NCBI RefSeq assembly: GCF_014066305.1
Contig: NW_023501192.1
Location: forward strand, 1 to 18,822
DNA from: Letharia columbiana
Lineage: Eukaryota > Ascomycota > Lecanoromycetes > Lecanorales > Parmeliaceae
Length of the DNA stretch: 18,822 bases
Direction of reading: 5' to 3'
The position numbers and the translations under genes are program-made. How positions within the stretch are numbered: position 1 is the stretch's first letter; the number at the start of each line of letters is the position of its first letter. This document shows positions 11,309-18,822 of this stretch, in pieces. The notes beneath the pieces were generated by a model. The model did not search any database and was not told where the DNA came from. It saw only the letters and a program-made list of their open reading frames with translations.

Positions 11309-11434
11309 TGTTAGAAACAGTCCTCACGGAGGCCCTATAGGGCCTCTGCGGGTAGGTATTTAGATTCAAATAGGGGTGTTTAACTGTCAAGCGCAGATAC
11401 CCCCGAAACTAGCTTTTTAGCTAAGTTGCTAACA
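11309..11434. mobile_element. 126-bp solo LTR with 5-bp target duplication
   Basis: The insert begins TGTTAG and ends CTAACA, the TG...CA termini with short inverted ends typical of LTRs. It is flanked by CGAAG at 11304-11308 and again at 11435-11439, a perfect 5-bp target duplication. It lies inside the gag-protease part of the copia body, but its base composition is normal, with many CA and TG and no sign of RIP. I infer that an LTR element inserted after RIP and was reduced to one LTR by recombination. A complete miniature non-autonomous element is the alternative; at 126 bp it is short for an LTR. Confidence 0.75.
11329..11346. repeat. 18-bp perfect palindrome in solo LTR
   Basis: GAGGCCCTATAGGGCCTC is its own reverse complement. 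Being in the first quarter of the LTR it could be a protein-binding site or a hairpin in the RNA. Confidence 0.85.
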
Positions 11435-13989
11435 CGAAGAATTTAAATAGATAAAATTATAAATTAAAGAATCGACTAAAGAGTTTAAAGATATTTAAAG
11501 ATAGTAAGTAAGAATACTTAAATTATACTATAGTAGTAGTAGATAAATTAGATAGCGATAGTAATATTAGCGATATAAGCGATATATATAATTAAAAGAA
11601 AAGCTTATAAATAGCTAGAGAAAAGCTAGAGTCTATAAATAGTATATTATTAATAAAGAATTTCTTTATAATAGTAAACTTTTTAGAAGATAGTAGCTGG
11701 CTAATAGATTCTAAAGCGACTCGCTATATAATATTAAATAAGAAACTATTTATCGACTTATAGCTTTATTTAAAAGAAGTAGAATTCGATAATTAAGGCG
11801 AGTTAATAGCGATAGATAAAGGAATTATTCGAATTCGTATAGATAACTATATATAGATTATAATAGATACTTTATATATTCTAGAAATAGATAATAATCT
11901 ACTATCTATTATAGTATTAAATTAAAAGAGTTTTAAGATATAATTCGAGAATCTATATATTAGAATTATTAATATATCTATAGACGAGACGATAGTAAAG
12001 GATTATATGAGAAATAGTCTATATTAATTAATTAAATCGATATCTAATAGAGTATTCGCTTCTAGAGAGTTAAGATCTTCTAATAAAAGTATATCTATAT
12101 TTATAAAATAAGGATAAGTTAATTATTTTTAACTAATATATTAATAATTAAGTTATATCGAAGCGTATTATCTAAAGAATCTATATCTCTACGTAAGAGA
12201 TATAGAGAAAATAAAATTATTAAAAGAATTTTAATATAATATATATAACTTTACGAAAATAATTTAATAGATTAATAAGGATCTTAGATTAAAGAAAATA
12301 GTATTAGAAGCTCGAATATATATCGACTTTTAGAGATTATATCTTATAATTAGTATTATAGAGAGTAGTAAGTAGTTTATATTTCTTATTAATAAGGCTA
12401 TTAATTAATTAAACCTCGAGCCTATTATATTAAAGAAATAGATCTATATCTTTATTTTTAGAAATATAATTATAATTAATAAAATAGCTAAGATAAGAGA
12501 AGTAATATTAGTTAGAATTAATAATATATTAAAGTATAAGTTAGTCGAGAATATACTTAAGAAATAAGATATTACTATAAAATTTATAATTATCTATATC
12601 TTATACTAGAATAATATCGTAGAACGATTTAATAGAATATTAATTAAGTTTATAAGATCTATATTTAACTAGTTAAACTTACTTATAAGCTTCTAGTTAG
12701 AGACCGTAGTCTATATAAATTATCTAAAAAATAGACTATTATATAATAGTAGAGAGAGTAAATTATTCTACGAACTATAATTTAATAAGAAATCAAATCT
12801 AAATTACGAAAAAGTCTTCGATTATCTATACTTAATTTATTTATTAAAAGAGAAATAAGAAAGTAAGCTATATATTATAGCCTATTAGAGTATATATATT
12901 AATTATTATTTATTTACTTAGTATCGAGTTTATAACTCTCGAAATAATCGATTCGAATAATCTATAAATATCTATTTTTATAAGAATCGTAAGAAAGTTT
13001 AATTAATAACTCTAACTTCGTTTTTAATAGTCTATAACTCTATACGAGTAGATATCGCCCTTACTCATTAAAATAATAATAACTTTAATAATATCTTCGT
13101 CTAGAGTAGTATTAAGATTATATTTAACGACGATAATAAGAAGAAGAATTATAAGAGATCTATATCGAATATTATATCGTCGTTATAAATCGAAGAAATT
13201 AAAGATATACGAGATTTTTAAATAGAGGGAGAAATTTCTATTAACTTCTTAAAAAATATAAATAATAATAGAAATTCGAGATTAAGTAGTTTAAATGTAT
13301 ATTAAAGTAAATTGAAATCTTCGTTAGATCTTCGCGAAGCTAGAGAGACTCTTAATATCTTAAGTAATAAGGAAATAATAAATTAAGAAACGATATTTAA
13401 GAGTACTATTTAATAATTTATTATATTTATATCTATTCTTAACTCTTCTAATTATATTAAACGACGTCTTATATTTTAAATCGCTATCTCTATATAATAG
13501 TCTCATATTAAGAAGCTAAGTTATAATCTTTATAAGTTCTATAATAATTTTAATATAAAGAATAAGATTAAACTTATAAATATTATAATCGAATTTTTTA
13601 TTTATTAGAAAGCTATTTATAGATTAAATACTCGCGAATAAAAGTAAGCTATTATTAAGAAAATTATCGTCTTAATTATTAAAGAAATTTAAAAGCTCGC
13701 TACTCTATTAGTTTATAAACGCTTAATTATCTTTAAATAGATTTTTAAGATTAAATATAATAGCGATAAAATTATTAATAAATTTAAGACTAGACTCGTT
13801 ATTAGAGAGTTTACGTAAATAGAAAATATCGACTTTTATAAGATCTTTACTCTTACTCTACGATTTAATTTCCTACGCTTATTTCTATTATATATAATAA
13901 TAATAGATCTTCTAATAGAATAAATAAACGTTAATAATACTTATCTTAATAGCGACCTCTATAAGAAAATCTATATAATTTTATTATTA

Positions 13990-14554
13990 CATCTGCAAAT
14001 CTGAAAAGTTTCTTTTCGTACGATTTCCGCCGAGTTCGTACTATAAGTATAATTTAGCACGATTTAGTCTATTAAGTAGACTTTATCTATATTTAACTCT
14101 TTTCGCCAGTTCTATTAGTTTAGTAACTTCAAAAAAATTTTAGCAACTTTAAAAATTTTACGTAATACACTCTAATACACTCTAAGTACTATTCTACATA
14201 TGATATTAATATATATTATTATTAATATATATATCATTATACGCTATATTAGAGTATTACTTACGCGACTAATTTCATTAAATCATCTAATTCTATAGCC
14301 AAATTTGAGTTAACGTTGATACTCATTATCGTAGAACCTTGCCATCGCAACGTCGATTATTAGAACTTTTCTTTTTTTATACGTATTACTGCTAAACTAA
14401 TAGAACTAACAGAAAAGATTAAGATAGTTATTAAACCGGCGGAATTTTAGCTAATTTTTAAGATAGTTGCTAAACCGGCGGAATTCTTAATTTCAGCCCT
14501 ATTCGCAAGATCAGCAATTTGAAATTTAGCAGGAACTTTTCAGATTTGCAGATG
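13990..14554. mobile_element. 565-bp MITE with TA target duplication
   Basis: Perfect 21-bp terminal inverted repeats begin CATCTGCAAATCTGAAAAG at both ends, flanked by TA at 13988-13989 and 14555-14556. A TA duplication is the mark of Tc1/mariner-class transposition. The insert has no open reading frame of note, so it is non-autonomous. Inside, the sequence folds back: TTACGTAATACACTCTAAT near 14158 is roughly complementary to ATTAGAGTATTACTTACG near 14249, around an AT-rich near-palindrome at 14200-14236. Two direct copies of a 27-28 bp block containing aaaccggcggaatt lie 39 bp apart at 14421 and 14460. Many CA/TG remain, so it entered the copia reverse transcriptase after RIP. The source transposase is not in the window. 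Confidence 0.9.
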
Positions 14555-15849
14555 TAGACTATCTATTAATAACTAGTATTAAGAATAAGATATTACTTCT
14601 CTAGAAAGAATTATATAATCTTAAATAATTAGTCTATATCTAAAATAAGAAATTTAAGTATATTATTAAGAAAATAGAATTTATAGCTATTATAGCTAAT
14701 AGCTATATCTTTATTCGAGTATTATTAAAGAAAATAATTATTATAGTATTCTATATAAATAATATTCTTATTAAAGCTAAGCTATAAAGTATTATAAACT
14801 ATATTAAGTATTAAATCTATAAAGAATTTAAGACTATCGAAGTAGGTTTAATTAATTATATTCTCGATATTTAAGTTTATCGTAATTAGAAATCTTATAT
14901 CTTAATTATTAAATAAGTATAGTACGTCGAAAAGATATTTAAAGAATATTTAATAGACTAGACAATTTCTATTTATACTTTTATCGATAAATATAAGTTA
15001 ATTTAACTAGGTCGATTAGAAGAAGAATATATAAATTAGCTATAATACTAGAAGCGAATAGAAAGTCTTATATTTTTTATAACTAATATATGAATTAATA
15101 TAGTCTTCGTTATAGAAAAGCTTAGTTAATTCTACTATAACTTTACTATCCGCTATATAAACGCCGTAAATCGAGTACTTAAGTATATACGAGGTATTAT
15201 ATTTCTAGAACTACGCTATTAAGAAATAAGAATATTAAAAGAATTCGCGGATTTAGTATATGATAATAATTAGAAGAACTATAAGTCTATTTACGAATTC
15301 GCTCTACTATATAAATAAGTAGTATATTTATAATATAGTCGAAAATAGTAAGAGATAGTTATATTTATTATAGAAGCTAAGTATATAGCTTTAATAGAAG
15401 AAGATAAAACTATCGTATAAACGATACGATAGTTATAAGAAGTTCGTTTTCGAGTATTAGATAAAGGCTCTATAATACTACTTAGTGATAATAAAAGAAT
15501 TATTAATTTTATAAAGAACTCTAAGTATTATTAAAGAACTAAATATATCGATATCTAGTATTATTATATTCGCTAATTAGTTGAGAATAAGATAGTTATA
15601 ATAGATTATATATCTATAGTCTAAATAATAGCGAATATCCTTACTAAATCGCTAAATAAGAAGCTATTTAAATAGTATAGAAGACTATTAGAGATATATA
15701 GTTATTCGACTAATTAAAAGACTACTATCGAGAAAGTTCGATATCATATAAGGCCTAAATCTACTTTCTCAAAATAACCTTACTATATGTGAGGGCTACT
15801 ACGTATTCTAGGAGAATAAATTAAAGAGCCGTATTAAAAGTTTACGTTG

Positions 15850-15876
15850 TTTCTCTACTTTCTCTACTTTCTCTAT
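15850..15876. repeat. 9-bp microsatellite (tttctctac)3
   Basis: Three tandem copies of tttctctac, the last ending in t. It lies in the transition zone where RIP mutation fades, between the end of the copia pol remnant and its polypurine tract. Confidence 0.8.
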
Positions 15877-15941
15877 AAAGATCTTTTCGGAGAGTGACAT
15901 CAACTGTTTGCTCTATCATCTCTGCCTTCCTAGTGGCCAAA

Positions 15942-15952
15942 TAAAGAGGGAG
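15942..15952 (+). promoter_or_regulatory. Polypurine tract of copia element
   Basis: The purine-rich run taaagagggag stands directly before TGTTGG. A tract of this form immediately 5' of TGTTG is the usual plus-strand primer site at the 3' LTR of copia elements; it would prime second-strand DNA synthesis. It lies in the expected place, about 200 bp after the RNase H remnant. Confidence 0.6.
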
Positions 15953-16033
15953 TGTTGGTTTTGACGGCTTATGGTTATTAGCCATAATGTGGTTGGGGGC
16001 TATAGCCATATAGCTATGGGTAAATATAGTCAT

Positions 16034-16156
16034 GGGTAATATAGCCATGGGCAATAGTAGTCATGAGTGACATAGCCATTGGCAACAGTAGCTATGGGTG
16101 ACATAGCCATTGGCAACAGTAGCTATAGGTGATATAGCTATTGGCAACAGCCATAT
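16034..16156. repeat. 31-bp minisatellite
   Basis: Four copies of a 31-bp unit, of the form gggtgacatagccattggca followed by acagtagctat, start at 16034, 16065, 16096 and 16127, with a shortened copy just before (16018-16033). The motif agccatat/atagctat recurs on both sides. It lies in the U3 part of the probable LTR, where tandem enhancer-like repeats are common. Confidence 0.85.
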
Positions 16157-16232
16157 AGCTATGGCTATGGTGTGCCAGGGTAATCAGTCTACTTGGCGCA
16201 TATGTGGAACTAACACGCCTGGAAGGCTGAGA

Positions 16233-16284
16233 TGTGACCCCCGAAGCAATCCGATTTACTATGGGTCACAAGCCGAAATCGGAT
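16233..16284. other. Interlocked inverted repeats (pseudoknot topology)
   Basis: TGTGACCC (16233-16240) pairs with GGGTCACA (16263-16270), and ATCCGATTT (16249-16257) pairs with AAATCGGAT (16276-16284). Both pairs are perfect and they interlock, giving an H-type pseudoknot arrangement with loops of 8, 5 and 5 bases if transcribed. It lies within the probable LTR, about 50 bp upstream of the TATA-like site. Two overlapping dyad protein-binding sites would explain it equally well. Confidence 0.5.
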
Positions 16285-16332
16285 GATTTGAAGGGACGAA
16301 TCTCCAGTGATTTGGCAAGCGACTTTTTGCAT

Positions 16333-16339
16333 TTATATC
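16333..16339 (+). promoter_or_regulatory. TATA-like box in probable LTR
   Basis: The string tttatat lies about 380 bp into the probable 516-bp LTR, where a core promoter for the element transcript would be expected. Support is positional only. Confidence 0.3.
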
Positions 16340-16468
16340 AGGCCCATGCCCACTACATAAAGTTCTTTCCTTATGTTCTATCTATCTATGTATACGATCT
16401 ATTTACATAGCATTCATATATAGCCCTAGCCCTAATTGTATTGGGTATAGCCTATTATATTGCCAACA

Positions 16469-16857
16469 GGAAGGGCTCGGAAGCTGGCAAGGAAGGCTTG
16501 ACCGCCTCGACCGCAAGAGCTGTGTCATGAATCTCACGATGTTCTCCTGCAGAGAGCACCACATCACTAGAGAGGGTGCATGAGCACACAACGATCTGAA
16601 AACCTCGGCTGAAAACTCACTTTGATTGCTGACTCTAGCATGCCCATGCCTTGACATGAATGGAGATGTCTATTCTGACATATCCTCTGAGGCTCGCAAA
16701 AGCAAACCCTGCGTCCGGAACAAGAGGATCAGAAAGACCGATGGGAACCAAAAGCAAGCCGCATAATTTTCCAATTGCGCCGACCAATAGGGTATCACAA
16801 AAGCCGCCCAAGATTGATGATCCAGAATGCTAAGCCAGTCTGTCCCAAGTCTAATGA
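16469..16857. other. Region downstream of the vWA gene, nothing specific seen
   Basis: Ordinary-composition DNA between the probable LTR and the stop codon of the minus-strand vWA gene. It must hold the 3' untranslated region and polyadenylation site of that gene, but no clear signal was identified. A minus-strand open frame of 84 codons at 16403-16657 has no recognisable motif and overlaps the probable LTR. Confidence 0.5.
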
Positions 16858-18822
16858 CTAGAGGTTGTATGTGCCGGGGCGCGCTCCATGGAAAGGAGTG
16901 CCGTTCAAAGTAGAGGGTTGTGAGTTGTACTCCGGAATCAATAAGTGATGTAGACCGTTCGTGCCAGCAGATGCATCGACAACAGGGGAAGCTACCGCAC
17001 TGCTGTCGGCGTTGACATCATCGTCGTCAAACCAGTCATTGACCGCGCCGAGAAGCATCTTCCAGACGTTCCCATCCGAATGCTCTGTATCGACAATGTC
17101 CCTGGCCTATCATTAGCACCATGGCTCGCATGCTGAGAGGTCAAGATGCGTACATTGATAGGCCCAAGCCGGAGTCCAGCTGATTGAGGCGATTGATACC
17201 GTCAGGATCATTGCCGAAACGGATGAACTGGATTCCAAACTGTTCTCTCTCCATAAAATTCTGCTCGAGGCTGCCCACCAGCTTTTTGATCATTGGGGCT
17301 GGGTCGCAGCCGGGTTGCCAAATCCCATCAGTAAAGATATATAAGTTCTGGCGTCGTACCGGCCGCGGTGATTTCAACAGTCTGAATAGTGATCTCGTTG
17401 GTTTTCGGTCCCTTAATTTGTCGTGATAATCTTGAAAAATGTCCCCCAGTTGTATTCTGATATTAGATGTGCCAACATATCGCACTGTCTCTAAAGTTCG
17501 TAGGAGCTGACCAGTGTTTTTCGCTCTCTCTTTTCTATCACGCGACATTGTGAACTGTATTTCTATACCATCAGGGTCTGTCCCCTTGACTATATATCCA
17601 AGCAACCCGAAAAGATTCTCCACTTCTCTACGATAAGGTCGCATGGAGAGGGAGTTGTCGATTAAAAAGACCTGGCAGTATTGTAAGTATTAAGAACAGC
17701 AGATGCAACGCTGACTCACGTGATCCCTCTCGTTCAGATCTGCCAGAAGATCATCATGAGGCAGCCTGACAGGTCTATGCTCCTTTTTGTCCTTTTTCCA
17801 CTGCTGAGCGTCGGTGAGAGACAGAGAAGGAGGGCATTGACTTGACCGGGTTTCTATAGGAGGGGGAACGTTGGATGAACCAATTGATACAAATCTGGGG
17901 TGCTGCATTCCTGAACCAATGTTTGGATAGTGTTGGCCGCCTCGTGAGCCATTGTGTCGATCTTGAACCAACGTCGCAGTACTAGCTCTGGACACTCCTC
18001 CTGGTGGAGCCGTGGGTGTATCGCGCTGATTGAGGTCGTAGGTCTCTCGTCGGTCGTGGGAAAACATATGAGGGCCGTTCCTAGTATTAGCACCCGAGAA
18101 CAGATCAGATGGAGTTCGGCGTCGCTTGCGGTGTGTACTCTGTGGTTCCTGCCACGAGGGACTAGAAGGGTTGTCTTGTGATAGATCGACTTCGGTGAAG
18201 GCGCGATTCAAACGGTTTTCAGGGATTTGATATTGGTCCTCGGATTCGGAATAGCTTGGATTACTGACCAGGCCTATACTTTGTTGCCGGGTCGGCCGAT
18301 CGCTGTAGTGCACTTGCCGGGATGCCCTTTTTGCCGACGAAATCATCGACGGGTTCTTGGTGATGAGCCTTATCCTCATCATACGATATACTCGCTGGAC
18401 TACCAGGGCTTTTGTGCGAGGGTAAGTGTTGGCTGCGGGAGTTGCTGGAACGAGTATGAACGTGTCCAGGCGGTGGCTCGGGAGGTGTGCGAGGTGGCGA
18501 TTGGGCACCAGTTTTGGAGTCGTTGCTGCCAGCACCCGTATACGACCCAGATCTTTTCAGCTTAGACTCTGCACCTTCCAAAATCCTCTTGGTTTGATAA
18601 CTCAAAGATTTCGCATGTGTCCTACTGTTCGCCTCTATCAACATCTGTTTCGTCACCATGTCCACCGTTGCTCCAGAGACGTGGTCGCGGGGACGTATGT
18701 CATCAGGGAGATTTCTGTGCATCCCCATGACAGTAGCAAGCACTTCCCGCCCGTCGTGAAAACAATCGCCATCTCTGAAGCCTGGGATTCGCGCAGTCTC
18801 AATTCCACGTCGTCGGCGGTAT
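16858..18822 (-). CDS. vWA-domain protein, partial at 5' end
   Basis: Best model: exons 18822-18385, 18302-17720, 17671-17154 and 17101-16858 (TAG), 593 residues, open at the window edge, so the start codon is missing. Residues 1-340 are mostly low-complexity and probably disordered, with a Pro-rich part (SPPRTPPEPPPG) near 100 and a basic RKRRRTPSD patch near 220. A vWA domain follows from 341: VFLIDNSLSM holds the metal-site DxSxS motif (Asp345, Ser347, Ser349), a TS loop follows near 408, and IFTDG holds the third metal-site Asp at 455. The domain ends in GNVWKMLLGAVNDWFDDDD near 525-545, then a Ser/Pro tail. Intact metal-site residues suggest divalent-cation-dependent protein binding. Cellular role unknown; many fungi have vWA proteins of unstudied function. 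Codons are normal and free of RIP although the RIP block ends about 1.1 kb away. The vWA exons are firm; the first exon junction is less sure. Confidence 0.8.
17102..17153 (-). other. Intron 3 of vWA gene (52 bp)
   Basis: Donor GTACGC, acceptor GGCCAG, branch-like GCTAATGA 10-15 bases before the acceptor. Removing it joins LGLS to DIVDTEH across a split ATG codon and continues the vWA C-terminal part; without it the frame stops after seven codons. Confidence 0.75.
17672..17719 (-). other. Intron 2 of vWA gene (48 bp)
   Basis: Donor GTGAGT, acceptor TGCCAG, branch-like ATACTTAC in the 3' half. Removal in phase 0 joins LNERDH to VFLIDNSLSM and completes the first strand and metal site of the vWA domain. 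Confidence 0.9.
18303..18384 (-). other. Intron 1 of vWA gene (82 bp, tentative)
   Basis: The coding frame shifts by one between the Pro/Ser-rich first exon and the second. Donor GTATGA and acceptor CTACAG give an 82-bp intron that restores the frame and leaves a total coding length divisible by three. No strong branch site is seen, and other donor/acceptor pairs nearby (GTATAT; acceptors at caaag or tatag) also fit. Confidence 0.5.

Larger units (their letters stand above)
1..15740. other. RIP-mutated AT-rich repeat block
   Basis: Nearly all of this stretch lacks the dinucleotides CA and TG, while TA is extremely common and CG is still present (for example in gcg and cgcg clusters). That is what conversion of CpA to TpA on both strands, the known RIP reaction on duplicated DNA in Pezizomycotina, leaves behind. 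Every recognisable coding remnant inside has lost Gln, Trp, His and Asp codons in the directions RIP predicts (stops for Q/W, Y for H or C, N for D). Three short islands (10440-10855, 11309-11434, 13990-14554) have normal CA/TG content and interrupt it. CA/TG return gradually from about 15740 and are ordinary by 15900. I infer a RIP-active history; indices were not computed. Confidence 0.9.
10975..15740 (+). pseudogene. Copia gag-pol polyprotein, inactivated by RIP
   Basis: The gag-like part (about 10985-11303) ends in a Lys/Asn-rich run where a zinc knuckle is expected. Protease: WLIDSKAT at 11698, the family's W-x-DSGAT site with Gly changed. The core NNLLS segment follows near 11900. Integrase: EARIYIDF at 12307, and NNIVERFNR at 12610, the usual NGVAERxNR. 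Reverse transcriptase: KTRLVIREFT near 13786, and YINN at 14752-14763 where the catalytic YVDD stood, both Asp now Asn. RNase H: IIEAKYIAL at about 15370, and near 15540-15660 the conserved tail KYIDI, LVEN and ANILTKSLNKK. All pol motifs lie in one frame over 4 kb although stops abound; gag joins the same frame once the 131 bp of solo LTR plus target duplication is discounted, and the MITE adds 567 bp, a multiple of three. Decay was thus by point mutation with no net frame change. Certainly non-functional. Confidence 0.85.
10860..16468 (+). mobile_element. Ty1/copia LTR retrotransposon, 5' truncated
   Basis: A copia-type retrotransposon in forward orientation, with the order protease, integrase, reverse transcriptase, RNase H that defines Ty1/copia (gypsy elements have integrase last). 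The body is heavily RIP-mutated and contains a solo LTR and a MITE inserted later. A polypurine tract and probable 3' LTR follow at 15940-16468. No 5' LTR is recognisable: the sequence upstream of gag runs into the short arm-end copy at 10855, so the element is probably truncated there, or its 5' LTR is too mutated to see. Confidence 0.75.
15953..16468 (+). repeat. Probable 3' LTR of copia element
   Basis: The stretch begins TGTTGG right after the polypurine tract and ends CCAACA, a perfect 6-bp inverted pair with TG...CA ends, giving a plausible LTR length of 516 bp. A TATA-like tttatat at about 16333 would place the U3/R boundary near two thirds of the way along. It has normal CA/TG content, unlike the element body. 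An alternative shorter LTR would end at CTAACA, 16215. With no 5' LTR or target duplication to compare (the bases after the end are ggaag) the borders are unproved, and part may be host DNA. Confidence 0.5.

Noticed and set aside
15842..16054. Minus-strand open frame of 70 codons
   Set aside because: It overlaps the 9-bp and 31-bp repeats and the polypurine tract of the forward copia element; no protein motif.
16210..16215. CTAACA as the 3' end of the copia LTR
   Set aside because: It matches TGTTGG less well than CCAACA at 16463-16468 and would leave the TATA-like site outside the LTR; kept only as an alternative.
16403..16657. Minus-strand open frame of 84 codons
   Set aside because: No motif or intron support, and it straddles the probable LTR end.
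17854..18093. Minus-strand open frame of 79 codons
   Set aside because: Alternate frame within exon 2 of the vWA gene.
17184..18565. Plus-strand open frames opposite the vWA gene (17184-17426, 17954-18181, 18227-18565)
   Set aside because: They are antisense shadows of the minus-strand exons, which carry the recognisable vWA domain.

Overview
The window looks like nuclear DNA of a filamentous ascomycete (Pezizomycotina). About 15.8 kb of extremely AT-rich, gene-dead repeat sequence abuts about 2.6 kb of ordinary-composition DNA that carries one intron-bearing gene on the minus strand. The AT-rich block has the signature of repeat-induced point mutation (RIP): CpA and its complement TpG are almost absent (none in the first 240 bases, only isolated cases over the first 4 kb), TpA is everywhere, and CpG survives. 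The genus cannot be named from sequence alone.

Layout. 1-2470: RIP-degenerate DNA without a firm identity. 2470-4355: remnant of a hAT DNA transposase (BED finger, TTDNASNN-like motif, C-terminal catalytic-domain part), cut off before its C-terminal dimerisation region. 4355-10416: a giant inverted repeat with arms of about 2.5 kb around a 956-bp spacer; each arm carries an array of a 200-bp repeat including the same 53-bp partial unit. 10417-10855: a short copy of the arm ends that escaped RIP and shows the original bases. 10860-15740: a Ty1/copia retrotransposon whose protease, integrase, reverse transcriptase and RNase H are all in one forward frame but riddled with stops and inactivating transitions. 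It was hit later by two insertions that are not RIP-mutated: a 126-bp solo LTR (11309-11434, 5-bp target duplication) and a 565-bp MITE (13990-14554, TA duplication). 15940-16468: polypurine tract and probable 3' LTR, not RIP-mutated. 16858-18822: a partial, four-exon gene for a von Willebrand factor A (vWA) domain protein, running off the right edge.

History read from the sequence: older transposons accumulated, were mutated by RIP and decayed almost only by transitions; small elements landed afterwards and kept normal base composition. Only the vWA gene appears functional. No RNA gene, CRISPR array or other intact gene was found.
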